From Chloroflexota bacterium (GTDB taxonomy: Bacteria > Chloroflexota > Anaerolineae > VGOG01), in contig JAUWYT010000111.1 in the NCBI GenBank assembly GCA_030615705.1, positions 1-5,981 on the forward strand: DNA of 5,981 nucleotides, read 5' to 3'. The first letter of the stretch is position 1; each line of letters begins with the position of its first letter. Under the pieces are notes generated by a model. It was given only the letters and a program-made list of their open reading frames with translations. It was not told the origin of the DNA and ran no database searches. The position numbers were made by a program, and so were the translations under genes. Shown piece by piece: positions 1-5,306 of the stretch.

Positions 1-873
1 CTCCCAATCGCCCTCTTCGTAATACTCGTCCAATGACCCACTGTACAGGTAACAGCCCTTCAAAGCAAGCTCTGCCATCTCTCGGATTTCCTCATCCTCG
101 CCGAGATAGGTCAGTTCATCTAAGCGCTCGAAGGCCCCTTCCCAACCGGTCTGCCCCAGGCCCCAGATGGCTTCTAGCTTCACGTCCCGGTCGTCAGAGT
201 AGGTCAGCCGCCACAGATCCTTGCCGGCCCCGTCGAAGCCAGATTCCCCTGCCGCCCTGATGGCCTCAAGCTGCAGTTCTTTCACCGGGTTGTACAGCTC
301 ATCTAAGATGGCATGCTCCCAACGGACGTTGCCGCTGCGGCCCATAGCGAAGATGGCGCTCATCTTCATCTTCTTGTCGGGATGGGCATAGGCCTCTTCG
401 ATGATCTCGAAGACCTCGGGATCGGTTAGGAAGCCCAGAGCTTCGACGGCGAAGCGGCGCTCGTCCAAGGGTTTTTCTTGGTCCCTGTAGAGGCCCAGGA
501 AGAACTCTTTCACCCGCAGGAAGTCCTCCCGGGGCAGCTCATCCTCGCACATGATCTCTTTTATCGGTCCCCAGTCGAAGTCGTAGTCGGCCATCTCGCC
601 TTCGCAGATGTAGCGTCCCAGAGTGATGATGGCTTTGCAGCGGACCTCTTTGTCAGGGTCGTTTTCGGCCTTGTCGAAGAGCACTTCGATCATCTCCGGC
701 TTAGGGTAATCCCAAAGGCCGCCAATGGCCAGCTTGCGCACCTCAGCCTCCTCGTCGTCCAGGAAATCCTTGAGCACAGGCAGGTAGTTGGTGAAATAGT
801 CCTCGCTCTCGGCGACGCGTTTCAGGAGCTGGATTTTCTCCTCCTTGCTCAATTGGTCTCTCCTCTTCTCCAT
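1..873 (-). CDS. HEAT-repeat protein, N-terminal part (runs off left edge)
   Basis: The minus strand is open from ATG at 873-871 to base 1, giving 291 residues with no stop, so the C-terminus lies outside the window. The start is supported by GGGAGGTG at 888-881, seven bases upstream. The protein is a chain of helical pairs of about 30 residues with the HEAT/PBS-lyase-like pattern 'D..vR..Ai..LG'. Clear copies lie near residues 43-53 (EVRKLAIGGL), 73-87 (DKEVRCKAIITLG), 138-148 (ERRFAVEALG), 166-179, 197-210 (VKELQLEAIRAAG) and 228-241 (DRDVKLEAIWGLG). It is strongly acidic and has no signal peptide or membrane segment, so it is probably cytoplasmic. HEAT repeats are protein-protein scaffolds. 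Some family members are phycobilin lyases, but nothing here points to that role and the partner is unknown. It is transcribed away from the methyltransferase genes and is probably unrelated to them. Family call is firm; function is unknown. Confidence 0.88.
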   Translation of the reverse strand, partial: MEKRRDQLSKEEKIQLLKRVAESEDYFTNYLPVLKDFLDDEEAEVRKLAIGGLWDYPKPEMIEVLFDKAENDPDKEVRCKAIITLGRYICEGEMADYDFDWGPIKEIMCEDELPREDFLRVKEFFLGLYRDQEKPLDERRFAVEALGFLTDPEVFEIIEEAYAHPDKKMKMSAIFAMGRSGNVRWEHAILDELYNPVKELQLEAIRAAGESGFDGAGKDLWRLTYSDDRDVKLEAIWGLGQTGWEGAFERLDELTYLGEDEEIREMAELALKGCYLYSGSLDEYYEEGDWE

Positions 874-933
874 AGTTTTTCACCTCCCAGGCTGATTCAG
901 GCTTTTGGCCAACTCGATCTTGGCTTGGGCCCT

Positions 934-949
934 CTTTGGGATTGTAGCA
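934..949 (-). promoter_or_regulatory. Extended -10 promoter for the HEAT-repeat gene
   Basis: Reading the minus strand, bases 949-941 give TGCTACAAT, an extended -10 element (TGn followed by TACAAT). I see no good -35 hexamer at the usual distance, which fits an extended -10 promoter. Transcription would start near 934 and leave a leader of about 60 bases before the ATG at 873. It is placed correctly for the gene, but it is a short motif and was not tested against background. Confidence 0.4.
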
Positions 950-1041
950 CTTTTTACACTTTTCGGCTAGCCAATGCGTGGGAGCGTCGCAACCTGGGGA
1001 CATGCCCATTAGCCCACTGGGAATCATCATGGGCAACGGAG

Positions 1042-1059
1042 TGCGGACGCCAGTCCGCA
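1042..1059. repeat. Short stem-loop, 7-bp stem with 4-base loop
   Basis: TGCGGAC at 1042-1048 pairs perfectly with GTCCGCA at 1053-1059 around the loop GCCA. No run of T follows on either strand, so it is not a typical intrinsic terminator. It lies 12 bases left of the large compound inverted repeat and may belong to the same palindromic repeat unit. Confidence 0.5.
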
Positions 1060-1071
1060 GCAACAAGCAGG

Positions 1072-1144
1072 GCCAGGCTTGCGCCGTTCGGCTGAGCCTT
1101 CGGCCTTGAGGCCCTCAGCCCGAAGGCTCACGGCGAAGCCTGGC
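1072..1144. repeat. Large compound inverted repeat (73 bases)
   Basis: Three nested arms pair in register. GCCAGGCTT at 1072-1080 pairs with AAGCCTGGC at 1136-1144. CGCCG at 1082-1086 pairs with CGGCG at 1131-1135. TGAGCCTTCGG at 1093-1103 pairs with CCGAAGGCTCA at 1120-1130. That makes 25 pairs with a one-base bulge at 1081 and an unpaired stretch at 1087-1092. An alternative inner pairing exists between GGCTGAG (1090-1096) and CTCAGCC (1114-1120). No T tract follows. The right arm overlaps the point where transposase similarity begins (about 1140), so this is either a palindromic intergenic repeat next to the broken insertion sequence or part of the event that truncated it. Confidence 0.7.
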
Positions 1145-1608
1145 GGTGATCATGCACATCTTCACCCGCTGTATCCGAGGATGGCATGTGGGACGTAATG
1201 GACCAGTCGTTGGGCCTGATCGCCTTGCAGCGAGCGCTGGCTCATCACACCCCGGAAATTCATCACTCTGACCAGGGAGTCCAGTATGCCGCCACGGCTT
1301 ACACCCAACTGCTCCAGGAGGCTAACGTGCGAATCAGCGTGGCCGAAGTGGGTGAAGCCTGGCAGAACGGCTACGCTGAACGGCTGATGCGAACCATCAA
1401 AGAGCAAGGAGTTGGCTTATTGGACTATGAGGACCATACAGATGTCGTCGGTCAACTGGGTCGGTTCCTCGACGAGGTCTACACGCACAACTGCATCCAC
1501 TCCTCGTTGGGCTACCCCACCCCGGCCGAGTTCGAAGACCAGTGGCGATGTGTGCAAGCACAGACCCTCCATGTTCACAAGAATCGCTCAAATTGTGTCC
1601 AATGTTAG
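1140..1608 (+). pseudogene. IS3-family transposase (OrfB, DDE integrase core) remnant, truncated and frameshifted
   Basis: The C-terminal half of an IS3-type OrfB is recognisable. The stretch HHSDQGVQYA carries the second catalytic Asp (codon 1270-1272) and GYAERLMRTIKEQ carries the catalytic Glu (codon 1378-1380), with exactly 35 residues between them, the classic DD(35)E spacing. The C-terminal motif HSSLGYPTPAEFEDQWR is also typical. The gene is broken twice. The first catalytic Asp and everything before it are missing: similarity begins near 1140 with LAVIM, next to a large inverted repeat. In addition, the reading frame changes near 1197: IMHIFTRCIRGWHVGR is read in one frame up to 1196, and MDQSLGLIALQRALA continues from 1198 in another, most simply a two-base deletion. 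An isolated ORF starting at ATG 1186 is therefore not a real start. It cannot make an active transposase. Confidence 0.9.
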
Positions 1609-1852
1609 GAGGCACTTCTGGTTTTCTTGTGTGTGTCTGCACAAAACGCCTACCAAAGATTGCCTCGAGGGATTTACGCTTTCCCTCCATTCAGCCGGCC
1701 TCTGTTTTCTCCGGCCGTGCTTGCTTCCATAGCTCAACCCGACAGCTAATGACCCATCCATCACCTTCCTTCGCGCCTGTCTCAGCCCACTCAGGGTGGA
1801 AGGGATCTCTCCGGGCATATTGACTTATCGGATTAGTGTTCAAATTATGATC
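1609..1852. other. About 240 bases without a convincing gene
   Basis: The first 20-30 bases probably hold the right end of the broken IS3 element, but I find no matching left end in the window. The plus strand has only overlapping short open frames with no ribosome site. The minus strand is open from ATG 1818 to the stop at 1588 (76 codons, basic, starting MPGEIPSTLSGLRQARRK). It has no Shine-Dalgarno sequence and reads into the IS remnant. It does lie directly downstream of the consensus leftward promoter at 1881-1853, so it may be transcribed, but I do not recognise it. Confidence 0.4.
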
Positions 1853-1881
1853 ATTATAGCGTGCCCTCTGCCAACTGTCAA
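1853..1881 (-). promoter_or_regulatory. Consensus sigma-70 type promoter facing left
   Basis: On the minus strand TTGACA (1881-1876) is followed after exactly 17 bases by TATAAT (1858-1853), a full match to the housekeeping consensus at both boxes and spacing. Transcription would begin near 1846 and run toward the IS3 remnant, antisense to its transposase. No well-supported gene lies downstream in that direction before the HEAT-repeat gene, whose own start is about 970 bases further on. The -35 box is part of the left inverted repeat of the small element at 1875-1998. Confidence 0.65.
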
Positions 1882-1998
1882 GTGAGCGTATTCCGTCATA
1901 GAAAATGTTACCGAAGTGGTATCATTCCCTCCCTCCGGGCCGGAGGCAAAAGACAATGTTACTGAGCTGTCCGCTAACTAATACGGCTACTTGACAGG
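1875..1998. mobile_element. Miniature inverted-repeat element (MITE-like or solo IS ends)
   Basis: Bases 1875-1892 (left) and 1980-1997 (right) are inverted repeats with 15 of 18 positions matching; the outer nine, CTGTCAAGT and ACTTGACAG, are perfect. GCCAA stands immediately left (1870-1874) and again at 1999-2003, consistent with a 5-base target duplication if the element ends at 1998. Near the middle is the perfect palindrome CCTCCGG-G-CCGGAGG (1932-1946). AATGTTAC occurs in direct orientation at 1904-1911 and 1955-1962, in longer similar stretches; repeated subterminal motifs of this sort are transposase-binding sites in families such as IS21. No transposase fits in 124 bases, so it is either a MITE mobilised in trans or the fused ends of an internally deleted insertion sequence. 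The parent family is not established. Confidence 0.65.
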
Positions 1999-2019
1999 GC
2001 CAAGATAAGAGTATACAAT
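1991..2019 (+). promoter_or_regulatory. Hybrid promoter for the corrinoid protein/methyltransferase genes
   Basis: TTGACA at 1991-1996 and TACAAT at 2014-2019 are separated by exactly 17 bases. The -35 is perfect and the -10 has one mismatch to TATAAT. The -35 lies inside the right inverted repeat of the small element, and the -10 lies in flanking DNA, so insertion would have created the promoter. Transcription should start near 2026, leaving a leader of about 110 bases before the corrinoid protein ATG at 2137. Confidence 0.7.
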
Positions 2020-2062
2020 AACGCACAGTTCACTCAAATCCGGACAGGTTTCGAGAATTGTG

Positions 2063-2093
2063 GTAAGCGTCCCGGCCATGCCGAGGCGCTTAT
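2063..2093 (+). promoter_or_regulatory. Leader hairpin upstream of the corrinoid protein gene
   Basis: TAAGCG at 2064-2069 pairs with CGCTTA at 2087-2092, and CGGC at 2073-2076 pairs with GCCG at 2080-2083 around the three-base loop CAT. Between them are one C-G pair, one G-U pair and one C-A mismatch. There is no T tract after it, so it is not an intrinsic terminator. It lies inside the predicted leader RNA, 44 bases before the start codon, and could stabilise the message or bind a regulator. The leader is too short for a complete classical cobalamin riboswitch. Confidence 0.5.
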
Positions 2094-2136
2094 GGTAATC
2101 GGTCTGCCTTCAGATCACCTTAGAAAGGGGCGAACC

Positions 2137-2784
2137 ATGGATACTAAGGCGCACGTTTTAGAACAGATCGCCTCCAACCTGTACAAGGGCGAGGACGACG
2201 TCGTTGCCACATTGGTCCACCAGGCGCTGGATCAGGGGATGGCCCCGGCCAAGATCCTCAACGGCGGCCTCATTGCCGGCATGGATGAGGTAGGCAAGGA
2301 TTTCAAGGCCGGCGACCTGTTCGTGCCTGAGGTGCTCATCGCGGCCCGGGCCATGCACGCGGGGATGGACATCCTGCGCCCGCTGCTGGCGGAGGGTGAG
2401 GTGCCCAGCGCGGGCAAGTATCTCATCGGCACGGTGCAGGGCGACCTGCACGACATCGGCAAGAACCTGGTCAAGATGATGCTGGAGGGGGCGGGCTTCG
2501 AGACCATTGACCTGGGCACCGACGTCAAGCCCGATGCCTTCGTGGCCGCCGTGCGCGAGCACCAACCGCAGCTCATAGGCATGTCGGCCCTGCTGACCAC
2601 GACCATGACAGGGATGAAAGCGACCATCGAGGGGCTGGAGGAGGCAGGACTGCGCGACACGGTCAAGATTATGGTCGGCGGCGCGCCGCTGACAGCAGCC
2701 TTCGCAGAGCAGATCGGCGCCGACGCCTACGCGCCCGATGCGGCTACTGCGGTGGATGTGGCGCGGAATCTGATGGGGGTGTGA
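2137..2784 (+). CDS. Corrinoid (cobalamin-binding) protein, MtgC/MttC-like
   Basis: This 215-residue protein carries the cobalt cofactor that shuttles a methyl group between a substrate-specific methyltransferase and a second methyltransferase. Residues 1-85 form the helical cap domain (ending around VPEVLIAARAMHAGMDILRP). Residues 93-215 form the Rossmann-like B12 domain, with the signature DLHDIGKN at 103-110 (D103, axial-ligand H105, G108), then S150-ALLTTTM and the GG pair at 181-182. Length and motif order match methylamine and betaine corrinoid proteins. An in-frame ATG exists at 2092, but it sits in the leader hairpin without a ribosome site. The ATG at 2137 has GAAAGGGG at 2123-2130, six bases away, and fits the family start. 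It lies 80 bases upstream of the MttB-family gene, its expected partner, and is probably driven by the hybrid promoter at 1991-2019. The protein is cytoplasmic. Which methylated substrate it serves cannot be read from this gene. Confidence 0.95.
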   Translation: MDTKAHVLEQIASNLYKGEDDVVATLVHQALDQGMAPAKILNGGLIAGMDEVGKDFKAGDLFVPEVLIAARAMHAGMDILRPLLAEGEVPSAGKYLIGTVQGDLHDIGKNLVKMMLEGAGFETIDLGTDVKPDAFVAAVREHQPQLIGMSALLTTTMTGMKATIEGLEEAGLRDTVKIMVGGAPLTAAFAEQIGADAYAPDAATAVDVARNLMGV

Positions 2785-2789
2785 TGCGT

Positions 2790-2831
2790 AAAACGTGAAA
2801 CGGAAGCGGCAACCGTTACGTTTCACGTTTT
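2790..2831 (+). repeat. Perfect 13-bp hairpin between the corrinoid protein and methyltransferase genes
   Basis: AAAACGTGAAACG at 2790-2802 is perfectly inverted as CGTTTCACGTTTT at 2819-2831, with a 16-base loop. It begins six bases after the corrinoid protein stop and ends 33 bases before the methyltransferase ATG. The 3' arm ends in TTTT followed by GTGTTT, so it could act as a leaky terminator or a processing/stability element setting the ratio of the two proteins. The symmetric composition also resembles the short palindromic repeats scattered between genes in many bacterial genomes. Confidence 0.65.
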
Positions 2832-2864
2832 GTGTTTCATGGTTTCTTAATGAGGAGATCTCCA

Positions 2865-4325
2865 ATGACGGAACAAATTCCCATCGAAACGCTGCATCCC
2901 ACCATCCGCATGCTCTCCGACGAACAGATTGAGGCCATCCACCACGCCAGCCTGGACATTCTGTCTGGAACGGGCATCGTGATGAAGAACGAGGTCGGGC
3001 GCGAGTTGCTGGTCGACGCCGGGGCCTGGGAGTCCGAAGGCCGGATCAAGATCCCGCCCCATCTGGTGATGGACGCCATCGCCTCCGCTTCACCGCGCAT
3101 CCCCATGTTCAATCGGCTGGGCGAACTGACCATGCCTCTTGAGGCGGGCAAGGTTTTCTTTGGGCCTGGCTCCGATTGCCCCTTCACTATTGACGTAGAG
3201 ACCGGACAGCGGCGCAAAGCCACCGCCGAGGACGTGCGGCGCATCGCCCATCTGTGCGACAGCCTGGCCCAGATTGATTTCGTAATGTCCATGGGCAGTC
3301 CGTCGGACGTGCCACCCCTGGATCACTATCTCCACAGCTTCATCTCCATGATCCGTGGCTCAGTCAAGCCCAACGTTTACACGGCCAACAACCGGGAGGA
3401 CATGGAAGACATCTACCGCATCGCCTGCGCAGTGGCCGGCGGCGAGGACGAGTTGCGCGAAAAGCCCTTCATGCTGCACTACGCCGAGCCTATCTCCCCC
3501 CTGCTTTACAACGACGAATCGGTAGACAAGCTGTTGTTCTGCGCCGAAAAGGGCATCCCCGTCACCTACCCGCCTTCGCCCAATACCGGCGGCGGCGGGC
3601 CGATCACTCTGGCCGGTGCGCTGGCCCTGGGCAACGCCGAGTCCCTGGTTGGGTTGGCGCTCACCCAGTTGGTGCGACCGGGCACACCCTTTCTGTACGG
3701 CATGAACACTGCCGCACTGGACATGAAATCGGCCATCGTCAGCTATGGCAGCCCGGAGTGGCCGCTGGGCATGGCCGCCTGTGCCGACCTGGCCCGCTAT
3801 TACGACCTGCCGGTGTGGGGCACAGCGGGCGCCGCCGACAGCAAAGTGGTGGACGCCCAGGCTGGCATAGAGGCAGCTATCTCGATGATGAGTGCCTTCC
3901 TGACCCGCTGCAACCTGGTCCACGACGTGGGCTACATTGAATACGGCACTACTTCCTCGATGGAGATGCTGGTGGTGGCCGACGAGATCATCCGCGAGGT
4001 GCGCTACATCATGGGCGGCGTGGAAATCAGCGAACGCACTCTGGCCCGCGAGGCAATCCATCGAGCCAAGCCCGGCGGTGGCTTCCTGGCCGACGATCAC
4101 ACGCTGGACAACTGGAAGTGGGCCCAGTGGCGGCCGGAGCTGATTGACCGCATGCGCTATGATCGCTGGGTGGAAAAGGGCCGTAAGGACATGGCCACCC
4201 GCGCCAACGAGCGTGCTCGCCAGATCCTGGCCGAGCACCAGGTGCCCCCTCTGCCAGAGGCGGCGGAAGAAGTGATCGCTGAGGTACTGAAAGAGCGAGA
4301 GGACAGCGCAAAGCGTACAACGTAG
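2865..4325 (+). CDS. MttB-family (COG5598) corrinoid-dependent methyltransferase, non-pyrrolysine type
   Basis: This 486-residue protein belongs to the trimethylamine methyltransferase (MttB) superfamily, TIM-barrel enzymes that transfer a methyl group from an amine to the Co(I) of a partner corrinoid protein. Archaeal MttB reads an amber codon as pyrrolysine; here the frame has no internal TAG, placing it in the larger non-pyrrolysine branch that includes the glycine betaine methyltransferase MtgB. Family features include GPGSDCPFTID (100-110), the glycine-rich segment PNTGGGGPITLAGALALGNAES (239-260, barrel region), GTPFLYGMN (273-281) and SKVVDAQAG (326-334). Length is normal for the family (about 480-495). 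The start at 2865 has GAGGAG at 2852-2857, seven bases upstream; an in-frame ATG at 2832 overlaps the hairpin and has no ribosome site. Placement directly after the corrinoid protein gene supports a two-protein methyl transfer unit. The second methyltransferase and a reductive activator are not in the window. Glycine betaine or another quaternary amine is plausible as substrate, but this is an inference. Confidence 0.93.
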   Translation: MTEQIPIETLHPTIRMLSDEQIEAIHHASLDILSGTGIVMKNEVGRELLVDAGAWESEGRIKIPPHLVMDAIASASPRIPMFNRLGELTMPLEAGKVFFGPGSDCPFTIDVETGQRRKATAEDVRRIAHLCDSLAQIDFVMSMGSPSDVPPLDHYLHSFISMIRGSVKPNVYTANNREDMEDIYRIACAVAGGEDELREKPFMLHYAEPISPLLYNDESVDKLLFCAEKGIPVTYPPSPNTGGGGPITLAGALALGNAESLVGLALTQLVRPGTPFLYGMNTAALDMKSAIVSYGSPEWPLGMAACADLARYYDLPVWGTAGAADSKVVDAQAGIEAAISMMSAFLTRCNLVHDVGYIEYGTTSSMEMLVVADEIIREVRYIMGGVEISERTLAREAIHRAKPGGGFLADDHTLDNWKWAQWRPELIDRMRYDRWVEKGRKDMATRANERARQILAEHQVPPLPEAAEEVIAEVLKEREDSAKRTT

Positions 4326-4356
4326 TCAGGTCTCAGTCCCTTTACGCATTACGTTG
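4313..4356. repeat. Short inverted repeat across the methyltransferase stop codon
   Basis: CAACGTA at 4318-4324 pairs with TACGTTG at 4350-4356, and GCGTA (4313-4317) also has a complement TACGC (4343-4347), though the two pairings are not nested. The stem is too weak and lacks the T tract of a clear terminator. The word TTTACGCAT at 4342-4350 recurs on the minus strand at the hairpin before the methyltransferase gene, suggesting a related, degraded intergenic repeat. Confidence 0.35.
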
Positions 4357-4400
4357 GTTGCCGTCCGAAGTGGGCGCGGTCATCCAGGCCAGATTCACAG

Positions 4401-4430
4401 GTCACTTTAGTCATAGGGGTATGATATAAT
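4401..4430 (+). promoter_or_regulatory. Extended -10 promoter for the amidotransferase-like gene
   Basis: TGATATAAT at 4422-4430 is an extended -10: TGn directly before a perfect TATAAT at 4425-4430. The best -35 candidate, GTCACT at 4401-4406, is 18 bases upstream and matches only half the consensus, as is common for extended -10 promoters. Start of transcription would be near 4437. This suggests that the amidotransferase-like gene and perhaps the transporter gene have their own promoter, separate from the methyltransferase unit. Confidence 0.55.
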
Positions 4431-4509
4431 AAGTGTGGAAATGCTTTACGTGCCATTATGTCCTTGAGCCTCATTGAACCCCTATTCTGCGCCCGATGAT
4501 TTCAGAAGG

Positions 4510-5193
4510 ATGATTTGCTACGTAGACATCGAGCATGAAAGGATACTTCAGGACCCGGAGAAAAGGTCTACCCACCTTGCTCAGTGCATGGATGTCAAGC
4601 TGAGGCTGGAAGAAATCTCCGGGGAGGCCTGTTTGGTGCAGCGCTATTCGCACGTCACTCGCCAACGGCTCAGCGAGTGGGGAATACGGGCGCTGATCAT
4701 TAGTGGCAACGCGACGGACTGGGCCGAGTATGGCGAGGCAGACCTGGCTGAAATGTGCCATATCATCCGGGCTGCCGAGTTGCCGATCCTGGGCTTATGC
4801 GGCGGTTGCCAGCTAATTGCCATAGCCCACGGAGCCCCCGTCGGCCCCATGCGGCGGCTGGACAACGAGGAAGAGGGTGCTTGTCCAGATTCTGCTGCGG
4901 ATGATTTCAAGGAATGGGGCTTCCTGCCGGTGCGTATTCTCAAGTCGGATCCCCTCTTCGACGGTCTGGGACAAGAACCCATTCTGTTCGAAGATCACTG
5001 CTGGGAACTGAAAGAGACTCCACCGGGTTTTGAGGTGCTGGCATCTACTGATGTGTGTCGGATTCAGGCCATCCGGCATACCGGTCCGTTGGTCTACGGG
5101 ACCCAGTTTCATCCCGAACGCTACACGCAGGAACACGCTGACGGACGCAAGTTGCTGGCCAATTTCTTCAAGCTGGCTGGCATCCTGGGATGA
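4510..5193 (+). CDS. Class I glutamine amidotransferase-like protein
   Basis: The 227-residue product has the full catalytic set of class I (triad) glutamine amidotransferases. The nucleophile elbow GLCGGCQ has Cys97 as nucleophile, and YGTQFHPERY has His201 and Glu203 completing the triad. An early strand MICYVDIEHER and the ALIISGNATDW segment before the elbow fit the flavodoxin-like fold. It is a stand-alone domain with no synthetase fused or encoded nearby. It could therefore be a partner of a distant synthetase, or a gamma-glutamyl hydrolase-type enzyme; neither can be chosen from sequence alone. The start is uncertain. ATG 4510 matches where the fold begins, but AGAAGG abuts it with no spacer. 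TTG 4474 in the same frame would add 12 residues and also lacks a ribosome site; an in-frame stop at 4465 rules out anything further upstream. The gene lies 184 bases after the methyltransferase gene and 113 bases before a transporter-binding protein. Confidence 0.88.
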   Translation: MICYVDIEHERILQDPEKRSTHLAQCMDVKLRLEEISGEACLVQRYSHVTRQRLSEWGIRALIISGNATDWAEYGEADLAEMCHIIRAAELPILGLCGGCQLIAIAHGAPVGPMRRLDNEEEGACPDSAADDFKEWGFLPVRILKSDPLFDGLGQEPILFEDHCWELKETPPGFEVLASTDVCRIQAIRHTGPLVYGTQFHPERYTQEHADGRKLLANFFKLAGILG

Positions 5194-5306
5194 CGTACGG
5201 ACTCTGAGAAGGAGGTGGTTCGTATCAGACGAGGTTCGGTAAATATTCGCAGAGACGTTCGGTTTTGCGACCTCTAGTTGGTACATTAAGATTAAGGAGG
5301 AAGAAA

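Noticed and set aside
478..1095. Plus-strand 205-codon open frame
   Set aside because: Most of it is antisense to the HEAT-repeat gene, and the rest reads through its promoter and intergenic repeats. No family match is apparent.
1042..1144. CRISPR array or tRNA-like structure
   Set aside because: The structure is one nested palindrome with no regularly spaced direct repeats and no cloverleaf arms.
2020..2136. Cobalamin riboswitch in the corrinoid protein leader
   Set aside because: The fragment GGTCTGCC near 2101-2107 only faintly recalls a B12 box, and the roughly 110-base leader is too short for the full class. The paired elements expected around the box are not visible.
2092..2136. Upstream start for the corrinoid protein at ATG 2092
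   Set aside because: The ATG lies in the 3' arm of the leader hairpin with no ribosome site, and the 15 extra residues do not resemble the family. ATG 2137 has a good Shine-Dalgarno sequence.
2158..2865. Minus-strand 235-codon open frame opposite the corrinoid protein gene
   Set aside because: It mirrors the codon positions of the real gene, resembles no family, and its start overlaps the methyltransferase start region without a ribosome site.
3360..4238. Long minus-strand open frame of 292 codons inside the methyltransferase gene
   Set aside because: It is the antisense shadow of a well-supported gene in GC-rich DNA. The His/Val/Gly-rich composition and lack of a recognisable domain or ribosome site argue against it.
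5209..5277. Tiny frame after AAGGAGGTGG downstream of the amidotransferase-like gene
   Set aside because: The only candidate start, GTG, overlaps the Shine-Dalgarno sequence and the frame gives just 20 codons before TAG. It is more likely chance.
5265..5292. Possible promoter TTGCGA-16-TAAGAT just before the binding-protein gene
   Set aside because: Transcription would begin inside the AAGGAGG ribosome site, so the message could not be translated normally.
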